DNA of 64,000 bases from Monocercomonoides exilis. Lineage: Eukaryota; Preaxostyla; Oxymonadida; Polymastigidae. The position numbers were made by a program, and so were the translations under genes. Shown here piece by piece: positions 1 through 11,175 of this stretch (its first letter is position 1; each line of letters starts with the position of its first letter). Where the stretch lies: NCBI GenBank assembly GCA_001643675.2, contig LSRY02000044.1, forward strand, positions 62,001-126,000. Reading direction: 5' to 3'. The notes below the pieces were generated by a model. That model did not search any database and was not told where the DNA came from. It saw only the letters and a program-made list of their open reading frames with translations.

Positions 1-3000
1 GCAAAAGGACATTCTCCAACAATATTAGAAGACACAATGGGGCTGCACTCAACACCTTTTATCTCTGCAAAGCATCTGTACCAGGAGGATGTATTGACTC
101 CAGCTTCAATAAGCCAAGTTATTCTGACTGTGATTCATTCAAATGCGTCTGTTTTCCTTCTTTTCAGTGAAAAGGAGATCGAATCGATTCTTTTGGAAGC
201 AAGACAGCAAAAGCTGACGCACTCATACAGTGCACAATGGATTCTCGATCAGGTTAAAGATAACATCCGCTTTTTGATTGTTGCTGAGCACACGAATGAC
301 AATTACGCAACAACAAGCTCTGAATCATTTGAAGTCTCTCGTAGAGTTGTGAAGCAGATAGACAACGCGTCTGCAAAGAAGAGAAGGCTTTTGAATCATC
401 TGGAGCTGTATCTGGCAGCTCAGCAGTCTCGCAGGCATCGCTCACACACATTGTCGAAAGCTGCTTCGCCTTTCATTGCCGGACGTCGCTCTCTTCGATT
501 TCCTGCTGAATCCGCATTTTCTGCGCAGCAAAGGAATAATTCGAGTTTTCAGAGATTGCCATTGAATTATCAGCAGCAGTTTGTTGGAGAGGTTAATGTT
601 GATGGAAAAGAGGATGAGAAGCGAAAGCAGCGTAAGATCAAAGAAATGTTTCCGTTGTATCCATCGCAGCTGTCTTCAATACAGTCAATTATTCCATACA
701 TCTTTCCTGATCTTTCTTCTTCTGTTGTATCATCAACACAGGAATTAAAAGTTAGTTCCGATGGTCAAGCTCGTTCTGTGCCTTCACCTTTGTTTCCTTC
801 ATCGTCTTCTTATTCGGCTTCAGCATTATCTCAAAGAACACGCGCAACAAACATGGCGAGCGGACAAGCCACAGGAGCAAGAGGGCGCGCACTTAATTAC
901 TTGTCACAGGAATCAGCACTTTTTGATGGAGTTAATGCTTATCAATCGAGATTATCAGCTCAACGTGCCTCATCGTTCAACAATGGCAATGCGCAATCGT
1001 ATTCAAATAGCACTTCCACTATGGATTATCGTCAACAGCGACATGCTTCAATGCCGATTGATGGATCAACAATTTTGAAACAAGCGCCAAAATTCATTCC
1101 GCCTGATCTTTCACACAGCTGTGTTTCTTTTCCAGGCCTCACCTCTTTCGATTGGATACATGAATTGTTTGTGTTTGAGAACGTTGAGCCACTCGATGAG
1201 AGCTTTTTCATTGATACTGCGAAGGAGCTTCTGATTGACACGCCTTTGCAGCGGATGGATCTTCAGTCTCTGAAAGACTCAGAGCAGCAGCTCGTGTTTG
1301 CAGCAATGACTCTGCTGAACTCTGCCTCTTCGCAGCAGAATGTGGACCCTGCTGAGTATCGTCCATACGCCTTTGCGAATCAAAATATTGAAGTTTCAGT
1401 GGCAGAAGAAGAGATTGACGACGACGAAATCGCACAGCAGCTGGCAGCAGCGGAGATTGCATCTGCACAAACCCGTCTTTTGCAGAGAGTCACAGGACAC
1501 AATGCGACTCATCCAATGTTTGCTTCTATTCCTCGCAAAGCACAGCAGCGAAGCGAGCACAATCAGATGTCTCCTTCTCCTTCCACATCGGCACTGGGAC
1601 CTCAATCGCAACATACAATGAGTACTTCTTCATTAAGAAAGGAATCATCTCAATCTCCGCTCCCATCTTCTTTGTCTTCATCATCATCGACTTCTTCTTT
1701 TTCTTCTCCAAGCGCAAATTCTCGCACTCTTCGCCCATCCTCTTCCATCGTCTTGTCCAGCACACGTTATCCTTCTGTTCGCTTTCGAAAGCGTCGTAAG
1801 TACAACAGCCATTCAAGTGGATCACCCATGAGCAGCTCAGATGGTGTGAGTGACCCCAACCAGAAGCATTCAGCCAGAAATGAGAGCCGCAAAGTGTCTG
1901 CACCAACACAGCCGCCTCGTCCGCTTGTGCGAACAGTTCCGTTTCCCGCAAGGCTTTTGCCAAGAAAGATCATCATCATCGATTCTTCGTCTGCATTTCC
2001 TTCGTCTGCTTCTTTGATTTCTGATTTTTATAACTCCACTTCCCACACGCCCAATCAGTCAGGCTCGCCTCCATTGTCGCCAGATTACTCTGGCTCTTCT
2101 GTCTTTCACACTGTCAATTCAGTTGGTAGGCTATCTTCTGCTCCTTCGAGGAGTGCGTTGCGCGGAAGAAGGTCTCAAAGTAACTTGTCGAATGGCACTC
2201 AAAGCAGGAATAAATTAACAGCTTCTTCAAGGCGCTTTCAAAGTGTTGACAAGCAATCAACTCAGAAACGCTCTGCTTCTTCATCTGGTTCAGATAAATC
2301 ACAGACTGAAACGTTAAACAGAGCCTCTTCTTCTCTTTTGCTTAAGAAAAGAGATTCTTCAGCTTCAACAGGCACTGGAAAGCAAGAATTAGTTGATTCG
2401 ACTGCTCTTCTGATGAAAGTGAAGCGTCAGCTGTCTGCCACTCAGAAGCTTCGTCCGTCTCAGCTGGATCTTTCATCAATCTCTCCGCTCTCTCCGATCA
2501 GTTCTGCGCCTTTCACACCAAAGCTTCCGTCGTATGCATCTCCAGCTGTAGAGTCCTCTGCTCTTCCAACTGCGCACGCTGATGGAGAAAGGCTGCCTCC
2601 TCTCAATAAAGATGCAGCAAAAGAACAAAAAGTTCCTAATTCGATGCCTTTGAAGATTGTTCGCAAACGGAATGATTCCAAAGAACAGATCAATAAAAAC
2701 GCTGAAAAGAACGTTGAAGCTCCTTCTGGTATAAAGAAGCAATCATCTAAAAATCTTTCAAATGAATCCTTGAAGCGATCTTCTTCCATTTCGAGCAGTC
2801 AGTCAAAGGATCTTTCACCATCATCTTCGTCTGGAAACGAGCATTCATCTTCTTCACACAGGAGAACTTCATCTGTTGGATCGACGAATGTCCCAAGCCA
2901 TCTTTCACAGAGTATAGTTGCATCATCATCACATCTTGTAGAATTATCTCCTCCACATTCAAAACAAGATGAAGGGAAAAAAGCAAACGGAACGCCATCT

Positions 3001-6000
3001 TACACCCCAAGAAAGGCCATTTCAATTGACATTCCTGTCTCATCGTTGTTGTCCTCTTCGACCATTCAGCTCGTTCCTCAAGGCGAATCTAGCACGCCTC
3101 GTTTACAGCAGTCACATCTATTTGGGAACAACGAAGCAGGAATGTCACTTCAGCTGTCGTCCACATATCCACTCACTCCTTTCACCCCTGTCACACCAAT
3201 GACTCCTTTGTCACCGTTCACTCCAACATCACCAATGAACTTCAACACTCAGTCAGAGAAGGAAATGGAAGCAGCAATTGGTGGTGAAAAGAAAGAGAGC
3301 CAAGACGAGCAAAATCAAGATGAATTGAATAGCTCACTGAAAGGGTCTGAAAATGAGAACGAAGAAACCGGAACGACGATTCAGATAACTCACCAAAGAG
3401 CCAGAAATGTTGAAAAATACGGAGTTCTCATTAAGAGAGGAGAAAAGTGGGTGCAGATGTGGGCGAAATCTTCAACAGACAATCCAAACAATATTGTGCA
3501 GTTTATTCCTTCGAACTTTGAAAACAACACTTATCGACTGAAGTTGCCCAGGCCTTTGAGAATTGTCAGAATGCTGAAATTTGCCGATCAAGAGCGGCTA
3601 TATGCTGTTCTGGCAGGAATTTACAGCATCATCCGACTGAACCATCAATACTACAACAGAAGAGACAAAAAAGTGTCAGCAGCCACTTTTGTTGGAGCAG
3701 TTATCACACCTTCGTTCTTCATTCAGTTCGTCAACCTTTCAACCGATCTGTTTGAGCAGCGCTCAAAAGCACTTAAGCAGCTTTATAAGTCTCTTCAGAA
3801 TCAAATTGCGAAACTTACAGAAATACACGTGAATGTGATGGGCAAACAGGCGCATGTGAGAGAACTGCTCGCAGTGAAAAGCGGTCTTTCTTCTGTGATG
3901 CCGTCGCTTGTGAGTGAGACGCGGGAGATTCTGTGCAACGTGGTTTCCTCTACACGGCGGGTGTGGGAGCAGGACATGCTGCTTTCCAGCATGCTCGAAA
4001 AAGTGGAAGATGACAGGATTGTCGTGGAGGCAGAGCTGATTGAGTCTCTGCCTCGCCTGCAACATGCTTCTGAGTCGCTGCATCGTGTTCAGCCTTCTCA
4101 CCTGGCGTGGCTAAGGAAGCTGAACAATCCACCAATCTTTCTGAAGCGAGTGTTTGATGTTGTGCTGATTGTTCTGAGAAGGAAGTTGAATCCAGTTACA
4201 ATCGAACTCTCTGACGGTGCTATTTCCGATAGCTACAAACACTCACTGCGCTTGTTTCAGGACATGAAGTTTATTAAGCAGCTCATTGAATATCCACCTG
4301 ATACGCTCACAGACGAGCAGGTTGAGCTGATGCAACCGTATATTCAGAACAAGCGATACAATCTGCGGTCGATTGAAAGAGTGTGTGGAGAACTTGTTGG
4401 GATATTCCATTTTATTGATGCGCTGCTGGCATATCACGAACTGAACAAAACAACAAAGCCGAAGTACCAGCTTCTCTGCAGCAACCTTCACAAATTCAAA
4501 GAAGAGCACAAAGAACTCAAATTACGTTTGCGCGATTTGGAGAAAGTGAAGAGCAAGTTCCATATGAACATGATGACGATTAACAGATTAACTGGAATTG
4601 GACTGAATGAGATGACTGGAGACGATGGAAAAGGGAAATTCTCTTTCTCTGCACAGAATTCTTCACAAAGCGCGATGATGCTTGCAGAAAGCAAGCGGAT
4701 AATGCAAATGATAACAGAATGGAGGGAGAACCTGCTGGATGTGGAAAGGAGTATAAAGACGTGCAGGGGAGATTGCATTTTAGCTGCGGCTTTTGTGTCG
4801 TTCTTTGGGTTTGTGCATATTGATAACTGGGAAAGCGTGTTGAGGCAGTTTCAAGTGCTTTTGAACGTGGCTAAGATTCCTTATGCTGGAACTGTTTCTT
4901 TGTTTGCAGATTCAATTAGCGAAGAAGAAGAAATGAGGAGAAAGAAGAGGAGGAAGGCACTAAGAATACAAATGAGAAGAGAAAAGAAAAAATCAGCAAA
5001 AAGGAGAAGAAGGGAAAACAGAAGCAATGGGTCAGAAGATGAAGATGAAGAAAAAGACGAAAGAGACGAATTTTCAAACTCATCATTTGATGTATCTTCG
5101 GAGAATGAAGAAGAGTCCACAGAAAGTTCAAGTAACATTAGTACAACATCGAGCTCAATAGAATCGTCTTCATCATCGACTGCATCAACAACAACTTCAC
5201 TTCTGCCAACAGGCAAATCTTCTGCAATGCTAAAAATCCAAAAAGCTCTGCGTGATGCAATGAAAAAATCAGCAAATGACGATATTTTGTATGGAGGATT
5301 GGATGTGAGCAGTTCTGGCAGGATGGCAATCATGTCTCCTATTGTGATGCATTATGTTTCGTTGATTCGTCCCATTTTCCGTCCCATTTGGGCAACTCTT
5401 CATGGCCCATCTTTGCTGACATCGCAGCTGATGGCAGGACTGTCGCCAGATGAGCAGTCTTTCATGTGCGCTTCTGCAGCATCTTCTGTTCAGTCAAATG
5501 TTCCAGTCATATTTGTCGACCCTCTATCTGTTGCAATGAACTATATCAGTAACAAATATAGACCTTTCTCTCCGGTTGTGTTGACAAATGTGATCAGGGC
5601 AAGCTTTGTTCAGGACTCATTGGAAGCAATGGTTAATGGATATCCTCTTCTTGTTGAATATTACGATATTATATTCCATCTGAGTACCACAAGATGCTCA
5701 AACATCTTTGGCTTTTTGGACATTTTGGCAAAAGCTTCGATAGAAAATCCCACACAATCAATAATATTTGCTGGAAAGGAATACGATGTTCATCCTGGAT
5801 TCCGTGTGTTTATATTTGTGAAGGATGAATGCGGATTGCTTCCTCACAGCACATCCTCATTGTACAACACATATTTGTATCAAAATTGCTTGCTTTTCAA
5901 CTGGGCGCCGTTTCCTCTATTCCACAATGCATTTAGCAAGCAAGTGACAAACACTTTGTTGACTCCTTTGATACTGCCTGAAATGCACAGACGCCTCATT

Positions 6001-9000
6001 CTTCATTTTCAGGCTTGCGACAATCTGATGCTGCATTTGGAAAAAGAGCACAGTGGCTTTATTAGCACTCTTCTTCAGTTACGGGCAGTTCCCAGTGTGC
6101 ATTTCTTTAATGTTTGCATGGATTTCACAGCAAAGACATCTGGCTTTGTGGCAAAGATGAATTCATTAATTCGCAGAATGAAGCAAATCGAAAAGGAAGT
6201 CGATATCTTGAATCCGCTTTCTCAGCTTGTTTGTGAAACGTTTTATGCAAACCATCGACTTATGAATATGAGCCCATCGACGATGATTCAGACGGTCAGC
6301 CTGAGACGAATAATAACGCATTTCTTTTCTCATTATTGTGTTCCAACCAGCATTCAGTTCTTTGTCTTGCTAATTGACACTATCAAATGCGTTTTACAGA
6401 CATCTCAGTCAACATCATTGAGAGAGCTCCACTGGGCGTTTGCATCTCTCCCAGTTACAGCTTCAGATTCAAGCTGGACCGATCCATTTGGATACACGCA
6501 GCTGGATCAAATAGCAAAGAACTTGGCACAATCTGCTGTTGGTGCTTCATCCACTGAAAAGTCTCACGAACGAGTGCATTCACTAATGAGAGAAATATCT
6601 CAGCGATTTCTGGATCGGATATTGCATTGCTACAATCTTGCACCACGAGGAAAAATACATGTTAACACAGAAACTACGCTATCCACTGTGATGCCTATGT
6701 TTGTAACATTGTATATGTCAATTTTTGAAATGGGCATAATGACAAAGGAGCAGAGATTGGCTGCTAAAGCCCTAAAAAGAAAGAAGAAAAGCATACAAAA
6801 AGGAGGGTTAGTCATTGAAGATGAGGCACGCAACGTTTCTCAATCTAATCCGCTTCTCTCAGACTTCTCAGCTGAAGGAGCACTTGCAAAATTGGAACAG
6901 TTGTCTAATATCAACATCTCAATAGTTGAGCCAGAAGAGAATGAAAAGAGAATTTCTATTCCGACTTGCTTAAGAGCAGATCTTCAGCGCATTGAAGAAT
7001 CTCAAAAGGCTGAACCACGATGGCTTTCACTTTTAGCTGATGCTCCTCTTCTTGTTGGTCCAAGTGATGAAGAGAAATTACATCCATATGAATCTCCTGT
7101 TTGGGATCGTATTTTAAGTATTGACTGGTCGAAAACAAGTTGGGATCCAAAAGTTCTTTGGTACGTAATTCAAACTCTCGATAAAATGCTGTCGTTTGAT
7201 GCATTCTTTATGACAACGTTGGAGCAATCATCTCAGTACACCAGTGATCGCAGCAGTAGCAACAGCACAGAAGATTCTCTTAGTGCTTCGTTTCTGAGCA
7301 ATCCAGAAATGTGGGCTACTTGGCTGAGTTCAAAAACGATGGAGGAAGAGCCTATTCCCTGTTCTTTCAATCGTCTGATAGCACCCATTCAGCGGCTCAT
7401 CATCATCCGATATCTCGCTCCACACAGAAGCTTCAATGCTCTTTCCCTTTTTGTTGCTGGATTCTTTGGACATGCACTGCCAATCATTCAGCCTGTTGAT
7501 CTTCTGTTAAGAAATTCCATCGGCTCATTTACACCGCATATGATCACATTCATATTTTCACCTCCTTCGCTTTTCCATGTCTTTCCGTACATTAGCTTTT
7601 CACAGTCTCTTTCTTCGTCAACTTCTTCAGTTGTGAAAAGGGGATTCCATGGCGATCAGAGGCTGAAGAAATGTAGTCAGCAGACATTTGAGATGATTGA
7701 AGCAATTGTTCAATCCATTCGCAATGCAACGGATGCATCTTCATCAAGTTCGGCTAATCAATCAGTGAAGACTCAAGCAATTTTGTTCAATATCACATAT
7801 CCTTCTGTTAAAATGCTGTCCTTAGAAGAGCAGCCTGATGTTCTGAATGATATACGCACAACTCTTTCTGCGGATCTTCCTGCGATTGTTTGTCTGAACT
7901 TACCACAACTAACAAGCAACGATGAAACATACATCTTGGAAACACTTGGTCCTCTTTCACTTCCATATCATGTTACGCTATTTCCTGGAATCTCGAAGGC
8001 TGTATTTAACAGAAAATATCTCAGTACTTCCGCAATATCTACCAAATTAACTCACTCAAACTTCATTCCATTCAATGTTTTGTTGTATCAAAATGACCTA
8101 ACAGTAAGCAAAAATAAAAAGCAAAAATTAATTCCAAATGAAACACAAGACCGAATTGCCATGGATGGAGGTGCTGATTTACCAGAAGCATTGTCGGTTC
8201 CTAGTTTTACTCCTGTTTCTGATTCTTTTTCGGCTAATTTGCGTAACAAATTGATTAGCTTCTCTCATCCTTCAACGTCTGTGTATTCCCGTTCTTTTCC
8301 TTTCAACTTCTCCGCTTTCTTCTCAAAAGTGAATGATCCTTCTTTTATTTTGCTTTCTCCACTGCTGATACATCTGAAGCCATCTGCTCCTGTGGAAGAA
8401 CTGTCAGAGCAAGTTGGAGAAGGAATTGCTCTTCGACCTGCTTTGCAAGCAGATGCCATTCATCGACCTGTCATTGTTGAGCCACTCTCAGTTGATCAAA
8501 ATCATCAATCTCAACAATTGTTGGCACAAGAGCAGCTGAATCAAAATAGAAATGAATCAATATATAGCGAAAATAGTGTTGGCGTCAATGATCAAAAGAC
8601 AAAAACACAAGCTCAAAACAGACAAAGTGATGAAGATCAGAGCAACCATAGCGTTCTGATTCCACCTTCAGAACATCTCTCAAGCAGCATTGGATCATCG
8701 GAGCATGAAACGAATTCAGAAATTGAAATAAGAAGCAGAAAAAGCCGCCACAACGCCGTGGAGGAATTGTCAAAACTGCTCAAAAAAGAAAGAGAAGCAC
8801 TTGTACTTATGCATCCACTTCTTTCCGAAAAGCAGTACGCACAATCGCAGTTTTTCGTTTATGGAATTCATGATCGTTCATCGGTGGTTGAGCCTTTGTT
8901 CTTGACAAAAGCGCAAGTATCTCAGCTTGAGTCAGTTGTTCGGTACAGTCCGTATCAACCTGCACTTTCAACAACAACCAAATTAGGCACTCCCTCTTCT

Positions 9001-11175
9001 CTTTCACTAGCAGAATATCCAATAATTCCACCTCCAAATCTCTTTTCATCACATATTGTGCTGACTTCTCCTGGAACTGTGCAGCCAATTCCTTATTCTT
9101 TTTCGACTATGCTTCCGCTCGATGTGCTCGGTACACAGTTCGATTTTGGATTCTCCGATATGCTGCAGCGGCTTGTTTCGTGGATTCCTCCTGAGCAACT
9201 GAGCCATTCTGTATGTTCCATTTGGAATCGATTGCTGTTTTCTCTCTGTTTTGTTTTTGCACTTATCCGAATGCGATCGATTCTCATCGCTCATTTTGCG
9301 CGTGCTATAACTCATCCAAGGCAAGCACCTGTGCAGCACAGCGACATGCTTGTGACAACTCTGCTGGATCCAAATGAATTTGGGCAGCCTGTTCTGCTAA
9401 AACTGATTTCTGTAATACGTGAAACAGTTGATCTGTGGGTGGATGCAGATGGGAAGGAAATAAGGCCAACAACTTCTCATGACTTCCTTAACATGCGCAT
9501 TACGCTGTTCATAACACTCTTTTCACAGGTTAGTACAAATAAGCAGGAAGCCTTTTTCCTTCTTTTGTATCTCCTCAGATATTTCTCTATTCATATGTTG
9601 AGCCAGTCTTTTGATTTCTTTGGTTTTGCTCCAATCAAAGATATGTCTGATCTTATTGTGTTTGATTTGTCTGGCTCGCCTCTTGTTTCTCCTACTCCAT
9701 CAACACCTCCATTCACATTTTGCTATCAACACGAATCTTCTGGCAACTGCCTCGACCAGACGCGACTTCTTAATGATCTGAAGCAACGCTGCACAAATAG
9801 AATTCCTTTTTATCTACTTGGTCTTACGTCAAGTGTTGTAGATATCGCATGCTCTGTTCGTTCTGAAACTCTGTTTGATTCGATTAAATTCGCGTTGAAA
9901 TCCAAAAAGTATAAAACGCCCACAGATGAATATCGATACAAAATGTACGATGTATTTTTAGAAATTCTGATGGCAATTCCAAAGCCGTTTAATGTTTTGT
10001 CGGTTATGCGTTATTTATCAAAAATTCAAACTGCCAGATTCGTCCACATCCACAGTGCACTTGCCGAAGAACTCATAACGCATCAATGCACAGTCACCTC
10101 ATACACCTCTGAGATTGCGCATCGAGCCGCCTTTATTTCACATCAAACGACACATTTTGGAAGTCACATGTTTCCTTTTGGTCCTTTCATTCCTGGCTAT
10201 CTGCCAGAAGCTGATTTTTCACTATTCCCTTTTCCAAGTTATCTGTCCTTATCTAAAGAAGATATTTTAACTTGGCTGTCGTTGTCGCATCAGTATCTTT
10301 CCAATGTGTTTACCTCTGTCTTCTCTCCTATCTGCCATTTCTCTCTTCTGTTTTCACCAAAGATGATGGCCTCCGCCATTCTCCACGAAATGAAAAAGGA
10401 AAAAGAAAAAGTAATATTTCGCACAATGAAGCGCCACAGATTCCCGCTTTTCGAATATTGCTCAATTAAGCTATCCTTTTTCCCACACAACCCACTTCTT
10501 CCACTTCCTGTTGATAAGATACCAAAGGAAGGAATATTAATCAGCGGGATTGCTCTTCATGGATTTGCTTGGGACTTTGAAGAGTGCCGCTTGATCGATT
10601 TGTGTCCTTTATGCTTCCTTCCAAAGACTGCTACTCAATATCCTATTTGTCACTTAACGTTGCATTCACCTGATTTTTCAATCGACGAAAGCAACACGCA
10701 ACGAGAGTTGATTTCTCCTGTCTTTCATCCAACTGATGTACTTCACTCCACATTCCACAATCAGGAGAACAACATACACTTAGAAATTGAAGAGCTTGTG
10801 AAATATTTGCGTCCCTCTGATAAAGATTCGCAAGACATTCAAATGGAGCACACTTACGCTGAATCTCAACTGACTTCACCAACTTCTGTTATTCCATCTA
10901 TGCAAAATTTTACTTTTCCATCTTCTTTTCCATCATATTTATCGACCAATCAAGCAATTCCAAGTTCTTATTTTTCGTTTACATCACCTGAGATTGTTCG
11001 TAGGCCAGCAACCAATAAAGTGTACAAAACTTCTGTTTATTCTTCATCTTTTAAGGATAATATTGAATTTAGCGTTCTTGTGGATATTGACACATTTGCG
11101 CAATGGGAGCTTTCTGGGTGTTACATGTATCTTGATTTCAATCGAGCAATCATGAAAAAGATGATGCAGTTTTAA
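1..11175 (+). CDS. Divergent dynein heavy chain, C-terminal half (5'-partial)
   Basis: The frame is open from base 1, so the ATG at 37 need not be the start; it ends with TAA at 11173. Order matches the second half of a dynein heavy chain. The end of AAA4 is seen as FPGLTSFDWIHELF near nt 1130, like the usual FPALVNxxxIDWF. Stalk coiled coil 1 starts after ITPSFFIQFVNL (3710), the microtubule-binding tip follows (PPIFLKRVFDVVLIVLRRKL, 4130), and coiled coil 2 leads into GDCILAAAFVSFFGF (4770). AAA5 shows VPVIFVDPLS (5500) and VHPGFRVFIF (5790). AAA6 shows FNRLIAPIQRLIIIRYL (7360) and FIFSPPS in place of FxLSPGxDP (7550). The C-terminal domain has GILISGIALHGFAWDFEECR (10531). Large Ser-rich insertions sit at about 350-1110, 1480-3390 and 4915-5230 (acidic plus Ser). 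It should act as a microtubule motor or a degenerate relative. AAA1-AAA3 would lie upstream. Subtype (axonemal, IFT or cytoplasmic) cannot be told. Confidence 0.82.
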   Translation, partial: AKGHSPTILEDTMGLHSTPFISAKHLYQEDVLTPASISQVILTVIHSNASVFLLFSEKEIESILLEARQQKLTHSYSAQWILDQVKDNIRFLIVAEHTNDNYATTSSESFEVSRRVVKQIDNASAKKRRLLNHLELYLAAQQSRRHRSHTLSKAASPFIAGRRSLRFPAESAFSAQQRNNSSFQRLPLNYQQQFVGEVNVDGKEDEKRKQRKIKEMFPLYPSQLSSIQSIIPYIFPDLSSSVVSSTQELKVSSDGQARSVPSPLFPSSSSYSASALSQRTRATNMASGQATGARGRALNYLSQESALFDGVNAYQSRLSAQRASSFNNGNAQSYSNSTSTMDYRQQRHASMPIDGSTILKQAPKFIPPDLSHSCVSFPGLTSFDWIHELFVFENVEPLDESFFIDTAKELLIDTPLQRMDLQSLKDSEQQLVFAAMTLLNSASSQQNVDPAEYRPYAFANQNIEVSVAEEEIDDDEIAQQLAAAEIASAQTRLLQRVTGHNATHPMFASIPRKAQQRSEHNQMSPSPSTSALGPQSQHTMSTSSLRKESSQSPLPSSLSSSSSTSSFSSPSANSRTLRPSSSIVLSSTRYPSVRFRKRRKYNSHSSGSPMSSSDGVSDPNQKHSARNESRKVSAPTQPPRPLVRTVPFPARLLPRKIIIIDSSSAFPSSASLISDFYNSTSHTPNQSGSPPLSPDYSGSSVFHTVNSVGRLSSAPSRSALRGRRSQSNLSNGTQSRNKLTASSRRFQSVDKQSTQKRSASSSGSDKSQTETLNRASSSLLLKKRDSSASTGTGKQELVDSTALLMKVKRQLSATQKLRPSQLDLSSISPLSPISSAPFTPKLPSYASPAVESSALPTAHADGERLPPLNKDAAKEQKVPNSMPLKIVRKRNDSKEQINKNAEKNVEAPSGIKKQSSKNLSNESLKRSSSISSSQSKDLSPSSSSGNEHSSSSHRRTSSVGSTNVPSHLSQSIVASSSHLVELSPPHSKQDEGKKANGTPSYTPRKAISIDIPVSSLLSSSTIQLVPQGESSTPRLQQSHLFGNNEAGMSLQLSSTYPLTPFTPVTPMTPLSPFTPTSPMNFNTQSEKEMEAAIGGEKKESQDEQNQDELNSSLKGSENENEETGTTIQITHQRARNVEKYGVLIKRGEKWVQMWAKSSTDNPNNIVQFIPSNFENNTYRLKLPRPLRIVRMLKFADQERLYAVLAGIYSIIRLNHQYYNRRDKKVSAATFVGAVITPSFFIQFVNLSTDLFEQRSKALKQLYKSLQNQIAKLTEIHVNVMGKQAHVRELLAVKSGLSSVMPSLVSETREILCNVVSSTRRVWEQDMLLSSMLEKVEDDRIVVEAELIESLPRLQHASESLHRVQPSHLAWLRKLNNPPIFLKRVFDVVLIVLRRKLNPVTIELSDGAISDSYKHSLRLFQDMKFIKQLIEYPPDTLTDEQVELMQPYIQNKRYNLRSIERVCGELVGIFHFIDALLAYHELNKTTKPKYQLLCSNLHKFKEEHKELKLRLRDLEKVKSKFHMNMMTINRLTGIGLNEMTGDDGKGKFSFSAQNSSQSAMMLAESKRIMQMITEWRENLLDVERSIKTCRGDCILAAAFVSFFGFVHIDNWESVLRQFQVLLNVAKIPYAGTVSLFADSISEEEEMRRKKRRKALRIQMRREKKKSAKRRRRENRSNGSEDEDEEKDERDEFSNSSFDVSSENEEESTESSSNISTTSSSIESSSSSTASTTTSLLPTGKSSAMLKIQKALRDAMKKSANDDILYGGLDVSSSGRMAIMSPIVMHYVSLIRPIFRPIWATLHGPSLLTSQLMAGLSPDEQSFMCASAASSVQSNVPVIFVDPLSVAMNYISNKYRPFSPVVLTNVIRASFVQDSLEAMVNGYPLLVEYYDIIFHLSTTRCSNIFGFLDILAKASIENPTQSIIFAGKEYDVHPGFRVFIFVKDECGLLPHSTSSLYNTYLYQNCLLFNWAPFPLFHNAFSKQVTNTLLTPLILPEMHRRLILHFQACDNLMLHLEKEHSGFISTLLQLRAVPSVHFFNVCMDFTAKTSGFVAKMNSLIRRMKQIEKEVDILNPLSQLVCETFYANHRLMNMSPSTMIQTVSLRRIITHFFSHYCVPTSIQFFVLLIDTIKCVLQTSQSTSLRELHWAFASLPVTASDSSWTDPFGYTQLDQIAKNLAQSAVGASSTEKSHERVHSLMREISQRFLDRILHCYNLAPRGKIHVNTETTLSTVMPMFVTLYMSIFEMGIMTKEQRLAAKALKRKKKSIQKGGLVIEDEARNVSQSNPLLSDFSAEGALAKLEQLSNINISIVEPEENEKRISIPTCLRADLQRIEESQKAEPRWLSLLADAPLLVGPSDEEKLHPYESPVWDRILSIDWSKTSWDPKVLWYVIQTLDKMLSFDAFFMTTLEQSSQYTSDRSSSNSTEDSLSASFLSNPEMWATWLSSKTMEEEPIPCSFNRLIAPIQRLIIIRYLAPHRSFNALSLFVAGFFGHALPIIQPVDLLLRNSIGSFTPHMITFIFSPPSLFHVFPYISFSQSLSSSTSSVVKRGFHGDQRLKKCSQQTFEMIEAIVQSIRNATDASSSSSANQSVKTQAILFNITYPSVKMLSLEEQPDVLNDIRTTLSADLPAIVCLNLPQLTSNDETYILETLGPLSLPYHVTLFPGISKAVFNRKYLSTSAISTKLTHSNFIPFNVLLYQNDLTVSKNKKQKLIPNETQDRIAMDGGADLPEALSVPSFTPVSDSFSANLRNKLISFSHPSTSVYSRSFPFNFSAFFSKVNDPSFILLSPLLIHLKPSAPVEELSEQVGEGIALRPALQADAIHRPVIVEPLSVDQNHQSQQLLAQEQLNQNRNESIYSENSVGVNDQKTKTQAQNRQSDEDQSNHSVLIPPSEHLSSSIGSSEHETNSEIEIRSRKSRHNAVEELSKLLKKEREALVLMHPLLSEKQYAQSQFFVYGIHDRSSVVEPLFLTKAQVSQLESVVRYSPYQPALSTTTKLGTPSSLSLAEYPIIPPPNLFSSHIVLTSPGTVQPIPYSFSTMLPLDVLGTQFDFGFSDMLQRLVSWIPPEQLSHSVCSIWNRLLFSLCFVFALIRMRSILIAHFARAITHPRQAPVQHSDMLVTTLLDPNEFGQPVLLKLISVIRETVDLWVDADGKEIRPTTSHDFLNMRITLFITLFSQVSTNKQEAFFLLLYLLRYFSIHMLSQSFDFFGFAPIKDMSDLIVFDLSGSPLVSPTPSTPPFTFCYQHESSGNCLDQTRLLNDLKQRCTNRIPFYLLGLTSSVVDIACSVRSETLFDSIKFALKSKKYKTPTDEYRYKMYDVFLEILMAIPKPFNVLSVMRYLSKIQTARFVHIHSALAEELITHQCTVTSYTSEIAHRAAFISHQTTHFGSHMFPFGPFIPGYLPEADFSLFPFPSYLSLSKEDILTWLSLSHQYLSNVFTSVFSPICHFSLLFSPKMMASAILHEMKKEKEKVIFRTMKRHRFPLFEYCSIKLSFFPHNPLLPLPVDKIPKEGILISGIALHGFAWDFEECRLIDLCPLCFLPKTATQYPICHLTLHSPDFSIDESNTQRELISPVFHPTDVLHSTFHNQENNIHLEIEELVKYLRPSDKDSQDIQMEHTYAESQLTSPTSVIPSMQNFTFPSSFPSYLSTNQAIPSSYFSFTSPEIVRRPATNKVYKTSVYSSSFKDNIEFSVLVDIDTFAQWELSGCYMYLDFNRAIMKKMMQF

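Noticed and set aside
37-39. ATG at 37 as the start of the dynein gene
   Set aside because: The same frame is open to base 1 and the encoded sequence begins inside AAA4, so the true start must lie upstream of the window.
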